Part shown: positions 32,309 through 40,782 of the stretch, one piece after another | How the letters are laid out: each line of letters starts with the position of its first letter | How positions within the stretch are numbered: position 1 is the stretch's first letter | NCBI RefSeq assembly: GCF_000161935.1 | Contig: NZ_GG698805.1 | Location: forward strand, 67,622 to 108,642 | DNA length: 41,021 bases | Direction of reading: 5' to 3' | From: Limosilactobacillus coleohominis 101-4-CHN | Lineage (GTDB): Bacteria > Bacillota > Bacilli > Lactobacillales > Lactobacillaceae | Notes under the pieces: generated by a model | The model's input: only the letters and a program-made list of their open reading frames with translations | Databases searched by the model: none | Told to the model about the DNA's origin: nothing | Position numbers and translations under genes: made by a program

Positions 32309-34399
32309 ATGAACACAGCGTTGAAAAAGATTAGACGCGGCCTAAATACCAAATTAGGCTTTTTCATATTTTCAGTACTGCTATTCGCGGTCAAAAGTTA
32401 TTGGGCGTATAAAACTAAGTTCAACTTAGGGGTTAAAGGTGGCGTTCAAGAATTCTTGCTAGCCTTTAATACACTGCCAGCCGCGATTATTTTACTTGGG
32501 ATTGCCTTGTATTTCCGGGGACGACTGTCTTACTGGTTGATGAGTATCATTAACTTCCTACTATCAACCTGGCTGTTTGCCAACATCCTGTATTACCGGG
32601 AATTCTCGGATTTTATTACCTTTAATGTTATTAAGGGGAGTGGGGCCACTTCCAATAACCTCGGGAAGAGTTTCTTGGGAATTATGCGACCAAGTGACTT
32701 CTGCGTTTACCTGGATGTGATTGTGGTGATCCTGATTTTATTGTTCCACGTCCTTCGGGTAGACATGAGGTATTTCAAGATTCGCTATGCCGCTACCATT
32801 ACGGTGATCGGTTTTGCACTCTTTGGTGTCAACCTTGGGATGGCCGAGGGCAACCGAAGTCAACTGTTGACGAGAACCTTTGATAACAACTATATCGTTA
32901 AGTACCTCGGGTTGGAAGCTTATACGGTCTATGACGGAATTAAAACGACGCATAATAGTGCGATTAAAGCTCAGGCTAGCAAGAAGGATATGGCGCCTGT
33001 CCAACGCTGGATTAAGAAGAATTATGCTGGACCAAATATGCAATACTATGGTAAAGCCAAGGGGAAGAATATCATTATTATTCACTTGGAGAGTTTCCAG
33101 CAATTTTTAATCGACTACAAAGTTAATGGTCAAGAAGTGACACCAAACATTAACAAGCTGTATCACTCAGAAAATACTTTGTCCTTTGATAATTTCTTCC
33201 ACCAAGTTGGTCAAGGGAAGACCGCGGATGCTGAAATGATGCTGGAAAACTCATTATTTGGCTTGCCGGAAGGTTCGGCGATGGTGACTGACGGAACGAC
33301 CAACACATTCCAATCTGCACCGGCTCTGCTCCACCAGAAATTGGGTTATACAACTGCATCGTTCCACGGGGACGTTCCAAGTTTCTGGAACCGGGATAAT
33401 GCCTATAAGTCCTTTGGTTACGACTACTTCTTTAGCAAGGAATACTACCCAACCACGAAGAATGGTGAAATTGGGTACGGGATGAAGGACAAGATCTTCC
33501 TCAAAGATTCAGTCAATTACCTGGATCAATTGCCGCAACCGTTCTACGCTAAGCTGATTACGGTTACGAACCACTATCCATACTTGCTGGATAAAAAGAA
33601 TAAGACAATTGATGCCCTCAAGACTGGTGACGATACGGTTGATCCGTACGTGCAAACTGCTCACTATCTGGACCAGTCTGTTGGGGAATTATTGAATTAC
33701 CTTGATAAAACGGGCCTGCGGAAGAATAGTGTCCTGGTTCTGTACGGGGATCACTATGGGATTTCTAATAACCACCAACCAGCAATTGCTAAGTTGTCTG
33801 GAAAGAAGTCCGTTAATAATTATGATTTAGCGATGTTCCAAAAGGTGCCATTCATGATTAATATGGATGGGCTGCAAGGGGGCGTCAACCACACGTATGG
33901 TGGTGAAATTGATGTCCTACCAACGCTTGAAGACTTGTTAGGGATTAGTTCCAATAAGTATATTCAATTTGGCCAGGACCTCTTATCTAAGCAGAATAAG
34001 CAAATTGTACCGTTCCGGAATGGTGATTGGGTTACACCAAAGTATACTAAGTACAATGGCGATTACTATTACACCAAGAGCGGGAAGCAGATTAAACATT
34101 TGTCAAAGAGTCAAAAGGTCACGGTCGACAGGATCCAAAAGTGGGTTACCACTGACCTTGGACTTTCAGATAAGGTAATGAACGGGGACCTGTTGCGTTT
34201 CTACAAACTTCCCGGCTTTAAAAAGGTTAATAAGAAAGAGTATTCTTACAACTTGAAGAAGGCATTGAAGAAGTTGAAGACCGATAAGAAACGGAAAAAT
34301 AGCGTTCGGGCACAAAACGGTGGTAAGTCAACTCTTGATGATTACACAACTGATGCACCAGAGCTCCAAAATAGTACTAACCGAAAGTTCCCTAAATAA
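32309..34399 (+). CDS. ltaS: LtaS-type lipoteichoic acid synthase
   Basis: A 696-residue membrane-anchored sulfatase-fold enzyme that polymerises glycerol phosphate from phosphatidylglycerol onto a glycolipid anchor. Five N-terminal TM helices (to about residue 190) precede the extracellular domain. Active-site residues are visible: E261 in IIHLESFQ, the nucleophile T305 in GQGKTADAE, and D481/H482 in YGDHYG. The C-terminal tail (about 620-696) is unusually Lys-rich and probably disordered. Start: ATG 32309 lies 8 nt after GGAGGAAG; the in-frame ATG at 32267 is upstream of that site and rejected. Paralogues are common, so it could be the primary LTA synthase or a primase-like one. Confidence 0.92.
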   Translation: MNTALKKIRRGLNTKLGFFIFSVLLFAVKSYWAYKTKFNLGVKGGVQEFLLAFNTLPAAIILLGIALYFRGRLSYWLMSIINFLLSTWLFANILYYREFSDFITFNVIKGSGATSNNLGKSFLGIMRPSDFCVYLDVIVVILILLFHVLRVDMRYFKIRYAATITVIGFALFGVNLGMAEGNRSQLLTRTFDNNYIVKYLGLEAYTVYDGIKTTHNSAIKAQASKKDMAPVQRWIKKNYAGPNMQYYGKAKGKNIIIIHLESFQQFLIDYKVNGQEVTPNINKLYHSENTLSFDNFFHQVGQGKTADAEMMLENSLFGLPEGSAMVTDGTTNTFQSAPALLHQKLGYTTASFHGDVPSFWNRDNAYKSFGYDYFFSKEYYPTTKNGEIGYGMKDKIFLKDSVNYLDQLPQPFYAKLITVTNHYPYLLDKKNKTIDALKTGDDTVDPYVQTAHYLDQSVGELLNYLDKTGLRKNSVLVLYGDHYGISNNHQPAIAKLSGKKSVNNYDLAMFQKVPFMINMDGLQGGVNHTYGGEIDVLPTLEDLLGISSNKYIQFGQDLLSKQNKQIVPFRNGDWVTPKYTKYNGDYYYTKSGKQIKHLSKSQKVTVDRIQKWVTTDLGLSDKVMNGDLLRFYKLPGFKKVNKKEYSYNLKKALKKLKTDKKRKNSVRAQNGGKSTLDDYTTDAPELQNSTNRKFPK

Positions 34400-34401
34400 T
34401 A

Positions 34402-34436
34402 AAAAAGGCATCCTCGCTCGTCGAGAATGCCTTTTT
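34402..34436. terminator. Bidirectional terminator between the ltaS-like gene and the GNAT pseudogene
   Basis: AAAAAGGCAT pairs with ATGCCTTTTT, with an inner CTCG/CGAG stem. The sequence ends in T runs on both strands. Confidence 0.9.
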
Positions 34437-34975
34437 ACAATTGATCAAATTTAAGTTGATGACGATGATTAAACGGGCGGAAGAACCACCGGTAGGCAGC
34501 AACTAGTTGTGCAAGTTCGAAATCCTGATTCGTTAAAATAGCGTAGGTTAGACCATCCTCAGTAACGCGGTGACGACTATCATAAAAGCCGTGATTATGA
34601 TAGAAAGCCATTCGCCGGCGCCGTTGTTTTGCGTTGGTGGCTTGGTCGTTTAATGGTTCCACGTCCAAGACGATTGGGACCTCAGGTCGTTTGGCGTTGA
34701 GCCAGTTCAGAATTTGCCCACCATAGCCTTGCTTGTGAATGTAGATTGGGATTAACCGCTAAGAAGAATAAAAAGTCCAGATGGTGATGATGAATCACAT
34801 AGCTGAAACCGACCAGTTGATTATCATCGTAATAGGCCAGAAATTCTGCATGTTTTGACTTTGCTTTCCACATCAACCAAGACCACTTGACCTGCTCTTT
34901 TCCAGTCAAAGAGCAGGTCAAGTGGTCTTGGTTGATGTGTTCGTAGTTACTGACTGTTTGGGCAGTAAGTGACAC
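34435..34975 (-). pseudogene. GNAT-family N-acetyltransferase, frameshifted
   Basis: Two reading frames together make a protein of about 180 residues. The N-terminal part (GTG 34975, AGGAGGG ribosome site) contains KEQVKWSWLMWKAKSKHAEF and LVGFSYVIHHHH. The C-terminal part contains HKQGYGGQIL (the acetyl-CoA pyrophosphate loop, Q/RxxGxG/A), VLDVEP and FYHNHGFYDS. The frame changes once between about 34728 and 34757; the first frame then ends at 34682. The span is 541 nt, one more than a multiple of three. Residues 11-22 are encoded by one arm of a perfect inverted repeat (34869-34939) and do not resemble what I would expect in this family there. Substrate unknown. If the frameshift is an assembly error, the product would still carry the abnormal N-terminal segment. 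Confidence 0.83.
34869..34939. repeat. Perfect 32-bp inverted repeat inside the GNAT gene
   Basis: The arms 34869-34900 and 34908-34939 are exact reverse complements (32 of 32) around a 7-nt spacer TCCAGTC. One arm encodes the conserved KEQVKWSWLMW segment of the acetyltransferase; the other occupies the region encoding residues 11-21. No T run follows, so it is not a terminator. Confidence 0.96.
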
Positions 34976-35037
34976 AATATCCCTCCTAATTTGTCCTGCA
35001 TTCTACCGAAAAGGCTTTGGAAAAGCAAATTCCACCA

Positions 35038-35066
35038 TTGACGAACAAATAATGGTAAAATATAGC
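35038..35066 (+). promoter_or_regulatory. Promoter of coaA
   Basis: -35 TTGACG (35038-35043), 17-nt spacer, -10 TATAGC (35061-35066), 31 nt before the start codon. Confidence 0.65.
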
Positions 35067-35097
35067 TATTGATTTAACGATTCGAGGAACAACAATT

Positions 35098-36021
35098 ATG
35101 GATGAATGGCTTAACTATGACCAATTCGATCGGGCAACCTGGCACAGTTTTTTCCCGAGCAAACGGGTCATGCTGACGCAGGAAAATTTGGATGCGATCA
35201 AGTCACTGAATGACCAGATTTCACTCAATGACGTTCAAGAAGTGTACTTGCCGTTGATTAAACTGCTTCAGCTTCAATACCAAAATTACATTCAAATGCA
35301 GCTTCAACGGCTGACATTCTTAAAAAAACCTTCCCGACGGATTCCCTATATTATTGGAATTGCGGGTTCGGTGGCGGTTGGAAAAAGTACGACCGCGCGG
35401 TTGCTACAGATTCTCCTCAACCGTTTGATGCCTGATCAGCATGTCGAACTCGTGACGACGGATGGTTTTCTCTATTCAAATGCGGAGCTAAAAAAGCGCG
35501 GCTTAATGGCCCGGAAGGGATTTCCGGAATCATATGATATGGAGCGTTTGTTGACCTTTTTGAATGATGTGAAAGCCGGAGCAGCAAAGGTTGCAGCACC
35601 AACTTATTCGCACAATACCTATGATATTTTACCGGATCAGCCACAGATTATTGAAGAACCAGATATTTTGATTGTGGAAGGGATCAATGTTTTGCAACTA
35701 CCGACCACCCAACGTCTCTACGTTAGTGACTTTTTTGACTGGTCAATCTATGTTGATGCAGATGCCGAATTGGTCAAGCAGTGGTACCTCGAACGGTTTG
35801 GCTTGTTACTAGAAACGGCATTTCAAAATCCAGACAACTATTACTATCCTTATACCAAGGGAAAACGAGAAGATGCCTTCGCAATGGCTCGCCGGGTGTG
35901 GGATGAGGTTGATTTACCAAACTTGCGAGACTATATTTTGCCAACCCGCAATCGTGCGGACATCATTTTGCATAAAACCCATCATCATAAAATTGATCGC
36001 ATTTATTTGCGTGAAGACTAA
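35098..36021 (+). CDS. coaA: Type I pantothenate kinase
   Basis: A 307-residue CoaA that phosphorylates pantothenate, the first and rate-setting step of coenzyme A synthesis. The N-terminus begins with [11 protein letters not shown]. Walker A is [33 protein letters not shown] and [12 protein letters not shown] are the substrate and Mg-site motifs of the PRK/CoaA family, and IVEGINVLQ follows. Length (about 305-316) is normal. The ribosome site is a modest GAGGAA 9 nt before ATG 35098. It is monocistronic, with a promoter at 35038 and a terminator directly at its stop. Confidence 0.94.
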   Translation: MDEWLNYDQFDRATWHSFFPSKRVMLTQENLDAIKSLNDQISLNDVQEVYLPLIKLLQLQYQNYIQMQLQRLTFLKKPSRRIPYIIGIAGSVAVGKSTTARLLQILLNRLMPDQHVELVTTDGFLYSNAELKKRGLMARKGFPESYDMERLLTFLNDVKAGAAKVAAPTYSHNTYDILPDQPQIIEEPDILIVEGINVLQLPTTQRLYVSDFFDWSIYVDADAELVKQWYLERFGLLLETAFQNPDNYYYPYTKGKREDAFAMARRVWDEVDLPNLRDYILPTRNRADIILHKTHHHKIDRIYLRED

Positions 36022-36045
36022 AAAAGCAGGCAGTGCCTGCTTTTT
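36021..36045. terminator. Bidirectional terminator of coaA and the histidine kinase
   Basis: AAAAAGCAGGC (36021-36031) pairs with GCCTGCTTTTT (36035-36045) around a 3-nt loop, between convergent stop codons. Confidence 0.93.
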
Positions 36046-37290
36046 TTATGCACGAAATGTAATGACAAAACTGATTAATCCAGCTTGATAGGACGCCCTA
36101 ATTTTACCGTGGAATTGGGTCACGATTTGTTGGGCCATGGAAAGGCCAATTCCAAACCCACTCTGGGATTGAATATGGTGAGCTGTATCAGCACGGTAGA
36201 AGCGGTTAAAGAACTTGTTATAATCAACGTCTTTTCCTGCCGCATATGAGTTAGAAATTGTTAAAACAACATTTTTAGAACGTTTGGCTTTACGTAAGTT
36301 TAGTTTAATTACGCCTTCTGGATCGCAATATTTATTGGCGTTATCAAGGAGAATGTTAATTAATTCTTCCAGCCGAGATTCTTCTGCTTGGGCATGAAGG
36401 TGTGGCTGAATATGAACTTGAAACTTTTGATTGTTTTGCATCGCCACACTCTTGAAACTATCAGCGACGCGTTGACTGATCTCACTGATATTCACACTGG
36501 TAATCTCGAGTGTTGGTTGTTCTTGAATCCGGGCTAACGAGATTAAGTTATTGATGAGCCGGGTGAGGCGCGTGACTTGATCGCGGGTACTTTGTGTCCA
36601 TTCATTTTCGCCAGTGGTCAATTCCTGCATTTCTGTATTTGCAGAAATGACGGTTAACGGGGTTTTTAACTCGTGACCGGCATTCGTAATAAACTCTCGC
36701 TGACGATGTTCAGCTTCAATGATGGGTTTGATGGCGCGCTTGGAAAAGGCAATGAGAACTGTTGTGTAGAGTACCAATACGATCATACCAAGTAAAATGC
36801 TGACCCGCAGAATTTCGTGGGCCTCAGACATTAGCAAAGATTCATCCAGGAAAACGACTTGGGTGGTCCGCTGACTTTGTTTGATTCGGTAAGCATAGCG
36901 GGTTCCCCGATAGGTAATCACGCCCCGCTTATTCGACCGTTGAATCACGCGTCGAGCTAATTTTTTAATGGCAGGGGGCTGAACAGTTAGAATATGTTGG
37001 TTATCAACCCTGATGGGATCTTGGTTAGCGGGAATCTGGGCGCTAAAGTAGCGGTATTGAAACATTCCTTCCCGTGTCAAACGGGAACTAAAGAAGCCGC
37101 GTGGTTGTTGGGGCACCTTATTATTTTGCAACTTACCGTCATTTTCGACCAGCATATTTAGGATGGCATTGACTTCATTTTGCGAGTGGGTAAAAACAAT
37201 TGCCGAAATACTGCCAATAATGGTAAATAAAACAACCACGAGCGCGGTTGTCGAAACTACAATAAATTTTCTTTGAAAGTGCCGAATCAT
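36046..37290 (-). CDS. OmpR-class sensor histidine kinase
   Basis: A 414-residue sensor kinase. TM1 at about 10-33 and TM2 at about 160-182 flank an extracellular domain of about 125 residues of unknown ligand. A short juxtamembrane linker leads to the H-box NAGHELKTPL (H206), N-box LLDNANKY and the G-boxes SGFGIGLSMAQQIV. The layout resembles small Firmicute kinases of the CiaH/YclK type, but the signal cannot be named. The ATG at 37290 follows AAGGAG by 7 nt and lies 15 nt after the regulator's stop, so the pair forms an operon. Confidence 0.88.
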   Translation of the reverse strand: MIRHFQRKFIVVSTTALVVVLFTIIGSISAIVFTHSQNEVNAILNMLVENDGKLQNNKVPQQPRGFFSSRLTREGMFQYRYFSAQIPANQDPIRVDNQHILTVQPPAIKKLARRVIQRSNKRGVITYRGTRYAYRIKQSQRTTQVVFLDESLLMSEAHEILRVSILLGMIVLVLYTTVLIAFSKRAIKPIIEAEHRQREFITNAGHELKTPLTVISANTEMQELTTGENEWTQSTRDQVTRLTRLINNLISLARIQEQPTLEITSVNISEISQRVADSFKSVAMQNNQKFQVHIQPHLHAQAEESRLEELINILLDNANKYCDPEGVIKLNLRKAKRSKNVVLTISNSYAAGKDVDYNKFFNRFYRADTAHHIQSQSGFGIGLSMAQQIVTQFHGKIRASYQAGLISFVITFRA

Positions 37291-37305
37291 GGAATCACTC
37301 CTTAA

Positions 37306-37974
37306 CTATTGAGTAATGGTAAATGGTCCCGTTTTATCTCCAGTAATGGTAACTGTCGAACCGACCGACTCGAGCTTACGGCGAAGGTAGGAAATGGTGA
37401 ACCAAACGTCTTCCGTATCCGCGGTTTCATCATCGTCATCCCAAGTATGGTTGAGAAGTTCATTGATGGATAGCTGTTTATTGGCGTTCAAAATGAGGTA
37501 CTGGAGGAGGCGAGCCTCCTTGCTAGTGAGGCTAATTGAGTTATTGCTGACCAAGGTTTGCTGATTATTATCAATGGTCAAGTCGCCAAATTGCAGAACA
37601 TCCTGGTCGAGTCCTTCATTACGCCGTTCGAGTGAACGCAATCGTGCTAACAATTCCTTAAGAGAAAAAGGCTTGGTCATATAGTCATCGGCACCAGCGT
37701 CGAGACCAGTTACTTTGTCATCGACTTCAGACATGGCCGTCAACATCATCACGTAGGTTCGATCTCCAGTGGCCCGGATTTCTTTCAGGGCTTCGAGACC
37801 GGTTTTAACCGGCATCATAATATCAAAAATCATGACATCATAGGCGTTGTCCTTGGCCAAGTCCACGGCACGTTGGCCATTTTCAGCGTGGTCAACGTGG
37901 TAACCCGCGTTGGTCATCGCCATGGTCAGGACACGGGATAATTGGGCTTCATCTTCCGCTAATAAAATTCTCAT
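37306..37974 (-). CDS. OmpR-family response regulator
   Basis: A 222-residue regulator. The receiver begins MRILLAEDEAQL with acidic pocket E8/D9, phosphoacceptor D51 in IFDIMMPV, the conserved Thr in MLTAMSEVDDK and Lys in DDYMTKPF. The C-terminal winged helix has SLTSKEARLLQYLI, a recognition helix in VWFTISYLRRKL, and the wing ITGDKTGPFTI. Start: ATG 37974 has AGGTGA 5 nt upstream; the in-frame GTG at 37983 lies before that site and is rejected. It is placed between the broken alarmone synthetase gene and its kinase. Its targets are unknown. Confidence 0.9.
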   Translation of the reverse strand: MRILLAEDEAQLSRVLTMAMTNAGYHVDHAENGQRAVDLAKDNAYDVMIFDIMMPVKTGLEALKEIRATGDRTYVMMLTAMSEVDDKVTGLDAGADDYMTKPFSLKELLARLRSLERRNEGLDQDVLQFGDLTIDNNQQTLVSNNSISLTSKEARLLQYLILNANKQLSINELLNHTWDDDDETADTEDVWFTISYLRRKLESVGSTVTITGDKTGPFTITQ

Positions 37975-37986
37975 ATTACTCACCTG

Positions 37987-38597
37987 CTACTTACTTTCGT
38001 TAATTAATTGCCGAATGGTTTGCATCTGAACGTCACACGAGGCGAGTTGATCTGCACACCGTTTTAATTCTTTCCCAATCCGTGCGGCGTTTTGAATATT
38101 AAGTTTGTATTTCATTTCATGCTCAAGGCTGGCCCAGGAATCCATCGCAATGGTGCGGAGCTGGATCTCTGCGAAAAAATGACCGGGAACTTGACCATCA
38201 ATGTCTTGGTATGGAGTCCTGAGGTACAAAATGACGTGATAGCTACGGTAGCCGTTTGGCTTTGCGTTAGTAATATAATCCTTTTCTTTTACAATTGAGC
38301 ACCAATCTGCTTTGTGCAGAAGGCTAAGGCAGTGGTCAATATCATCAATGAATTGCAGACAATTCTGACCCAAATTGCATCTTTACACTTGCGCAAGGCG
38401 GAAGTAGTGGTGACGGGGTAGCCTTTCCGTTGGCATTTTTCTACCATGCTGGCGGGTGTTTTAATCCGGCTAATCAGATGTTCGTAAAGTTTAGGTTGAT
38501 GAAGGTCGATCGCCTGTTGATTTAATTGTTGAATCTTGGCGAGAAGGTCCTCCATGACTTGATTGAGCGTATCTTCATAATCACCATAAATATTCAT
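37987..38597 (-). pseudogene. Small alarmone synthetase (RelQ-like), frameshifted
   Basis: The span of 611 nt is one short of 204 codons. The first frame (from ATG 38597, AAAGGGG ribosome site) gives YEHLISRIKTPASMVEKCQRKGYP and DAIWVRIVCN. The second frame carries on with FIDDIDHC, KPNGYRSYHVIL, FAEIQLRTIAMDSWASLEHE and MKYK, the hallmark (p)ppGpp synthetase motifs. One T appears lost in the Asn-Phe codons near 38351-38353 (AAT TTC became AAT TC). An intact protein would be about 203 residues, usual for RelQ. DAIWVR also replaces the common DAIGIR. The gene leads the operon with the OmpR-type system. Either the synthetase is lost or the indel is a base-calling error in a short T run. Confidence 0.87.
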
Positions 38598-38714
38598 ATA
38601 CTGATTCCCCTTTTAATTTGGCATTATTATACCAAGAAAATACATTTTGCGATGACCGGAACGATGATTTAAGATGAATTTAGGAAATCCCAAACAAGGG
38701 GGGCCAAGCTTGTA

Positions 38715-38743
38715 TTGACCCGCTTGGGTAAACACCGTACAAT
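38715..38743 (+). promoter_or_regulatory. Promoter of guaA
   Basis: -35 TTGACC (38715-38720), 17-nt spacer, -10 TACAAT (38738-38743), 39 nt before the start codon. The leader is short, with no room for a purine riboswitch. Confidence 0.75.
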
Positions 38744-38782
38744 AGTTTTAAGTTTTGAATTCAATATAAAGGAGTGGGACAA

Positions 38783-40336
38783 GTGGCGAACATCGATTTA
38801 GATGCTTTTGATAAAATCTTAGTGCTCGACTTTGGTAGTCAATATAACCAGTTGATTACCCGGCGAATTCGTGACTTTGGGATATACTCAGAGCTGATGT
38901 CGCATAAGGTCAGTGCGGAAGAAATTAAACAGTTGAAGCCAAAAGGGATCATTTTCTCTGGTGGGCCAAATTCCGTTTATGCAAAGGATGCCTTTAAGGT
39001 CGACCCAGAAATTTATCAGTTGGGGATTCCGATTTTAGGTATTTGTTACGGGATGCAATTGATGGCGTATGATCTGGGCGGTAAGGTTGAATCAGCAGAT
39101 GATTCTGAATACGGCCGGGCAGACATTGAAGTCACAGATGCACAAGCAGCGATGTTTAAGGACTTGCCAGACAAACAATTTGTATGGATGAGTCATGGTG
39201 ATCGGGTCACAAAGGTGCCAGATGGTTTTACTGTTACAGCAACCAGTAAGAATTGTCCAATCGCGGCGATGGCGGATGATGATCGCAAATTATACGGTCT
39301 TCAATTCCATACTGAAGTCCGGAACACTGAGTATGGTTTAGATATTTTAAAGAACTTTGCCTTTGGTGTTTGTGGTGCGGAAGCTAACTGGTCGATGGAT
39401 GACTTTATTGACATGCAAGTCGACAAGATTCGTGAAGAAGTTGGCGACAAAAAGGTCATCTTGGGTCTTTCCGGTGGGGTTGATTCTAGTGTGACCGCAG
39501 TCTTGTTGCATAAAGCCATTGGTGATCAGCTGACTTGTATCTTTGTTGATCATGGCCTGCTTCGGAAGAATGAAGCGGATCAAGTGATGAATGCTTTGAG
39601 CCGTGACTTAGGGGTTAACATCATCAAGGTCGATGCGAGCGACCGCTTCTTGGGTAAGCTTAAGGGTGTTACTGATCCAGAGAAAAAGCGGAAGATTATT
39701 GGTAAGGAATTCGTTGAAGTCTTTAACGAAGAAGCTAAAAAGATGGATGATGCTGAATTCTTGGCCCAAGGAACGCTATATACCGATGTAATCGAATCCG
39801 GGACGGACACTGCACAAACGATCAAGTCTCACCACAATGTTGGTGGATTACCAAAGAAGCTTGGCTTTAAGCTGATTGAACCACTCCGTAGTCTCTTTAA
39901 AGATGAAACGCGTGAGCTTGGTGAAAAACTAGGAATTCCGCACGAATTAGTATGGCGGCAACCATTCCCTGGCCCTGGATTAGGGATTCGGGTGATTGGT
40001 GAAATCACTCCGGAAAAGTTGGAAATCGTACGGGAAAGTGACGCGATTTTACGCGAAGAAATTGCTAAGGCTGGCTTGGACGAAAAGATTTGGCAATACT
40101 TTACGGTTCTGCCAGGAATTCGTTCAGTTGGTGTCATGGGTGATGGTCGGACTTATGACTACGCCGTTGCTATTCGGGCAGTCACCTCGATTGATGGGAT
40201 GACCGCTGACTTTGCGAAGATTCCATGGGATGTCTTACAAAAGATTTCGGTTCGGATCGTTAACGAAGTAGATCACGTTAACCGGATCCTTTATGATGTC
40301 ACGAGTAAGCCGCCTTCGACAATCGAATATGAATAG
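38783..40336 (+). CDS. guaA: GMP synthase (glutamine-hydrolysing)
   Basis: A 517-residue enzyme converting XMP, ATP and glutamine to GMP. The class I glutaminase domain (about 1-195) has the nucleophile Cys in GICYGMQLM and the His-Glu pair in LQFHTEV. The ATP-pyrophosphatase domain has the P-loop [11 protein letters not shown]. The C-terminal dimerisation domain contains [16 protein letters not shown], ending in KPPSTIEYE, the normal C-terminus. Start: GTG 38783 lies 8 nt after AAAGGAG; the in-frame GTG 38774 overlaps that site. The 3' end is intact. The right flank changes character after it. Confidence 0.96.
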   Translation: MANIDLDAFDKILVLDFGSQYNQLITRRIRDFGIYSELMSHKVSAEEIKQLKPKGIIFSGGPNSVYAKDAFKVDPEIYQLGIPILGICYGMQLMAYDLGGKVESADDSEYGRADIEVTDAQAAMFKDLPDKQFVWMSHGDRVTKVPDGFTVTATSKNCPIAAMADDDRKLYGLQFHTEVRNTEYGLDILKNFAFGVCGAEANWSMDDFIDMQVDKIREEVGDKKVILGLSGGVDSSVTAVLLHKAIGDQLTCIFVDHGLLRKNEADQVMNALSRDLGVNIIKVDASDRFLGKLKGVTDPEKKRKIIGKEFVEVFNEEAKKMDDAEFLAQGTLYTDVIESGTDTAQTIKSHHNVGGLPKKLGFKLIEPLRSLFKDETRELGEKLGIPHELVWRQPFPGPGLGIRVIGEITPEKLEIVRESDAILREEIAKAGLDEKIWQYFTVLPGIRSVGVMGDGRTYDYAVAIRAVTSIDGMTADFAKIPWDVLQKISVRIVNEVDHVNRILYDVTSKPPSTIEYE

Positions 40337-40686
40337 TTAGATAAATTAATATGAAGCGGAAAGCCTAATTTGACGGGATTTAAAGAGAAAAAGAAATAGT
40401 AGGAAAGATGTGTTTTTAACAAGTTTTCTACCGTTCTGGGTATCTAAGATTAGGTGATATATCAAGAGATTAGAGGTGTTTGTATGCCCCTAATCTTTTT
40501 TATTTTTACCGTAATTTTAAAAGCAAGTTGAGAAAGCACTATCAATGTTAGATAATTAGTAAAGAAATAACTAACTCATTCAGTGCTGAATACAGTAAAA
40601 GCTACTATGAGCTGGAATTTTAGTAAGCACTGTTGACCAGTGTAATAAAAGACACCTTAGTAGCTAACTAGGGCTAAACGGTTGAT
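40337..40686 (+). other. Gene-poor AT-rich stretch downstream of guaA
   Basis: There is no convincing gene in these 350 bp. It holds a terminator (40467-40502), a related direct repeat (AAGATTAGGTG at about 40446 and AGATTAGAGGTG at 40467), a small hairpin CACTG-TTGAC-CAGTG (40628-40642), and a CAGTGCT/AGCACTG pair (near 40581 and 40627). An attachment site could lie here, but no integrase gene or duplicated guaA end is visible. Confidence 0.5.
40467..40502 (+). terminator. Probable guaA terminator
   Basis: AGATTAGAGG (40467-40476) pairs with CCCCTAATCT (40487-40496), with one mismatch, and T-rich sequence follows. It lies 130 nt after the guaA stop. Confidence 0.65.
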
Positions 40687-40782
40687 ATGACGATCGACTG
40701 GGTGCTGAATTCATTTTTCGATGATGATAAGCATGTGTACAAATTCTGGTTGGAGATGTACGAAAAGAAAGAGGATAAATAA
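40687..40782 (+). CDS. 31-aa ORF preceding the mod-like gene
   Basis: ATG 40687 opens 31 codons (acidic/aromatic; begins MTIDWVLNSFF, ends LEMYEKKEDK). Its TAA overlaps the next ATG by one base (TAATG). An in-frame TAA lies just upstream, so it cannot extend. The ribosome site is weak (AGGG, 13 nt away). It may be a tiny leader gene coupled to mod or the C-terminal remnant of a lost gene. I do not recognise it. Confidence 0.4.
   Translation: MTIDWVLNSFFDDDKHVYKFWLEMYEKKEDK

Noticed and set aside
34435-34668. An independent 77-residue protein
   Set aside because: Its upstream frame encodes HKQGYGGQIL and continues the GNAT fold of the neighbouring frame; it is one gene split by a frameshift.
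40337-40686. A phage or ICE attachment site after guaA
   Set aside because: No integrase gene and no duplicated guaA 3' end are visible within the window, so the site is not claimed as a feature.
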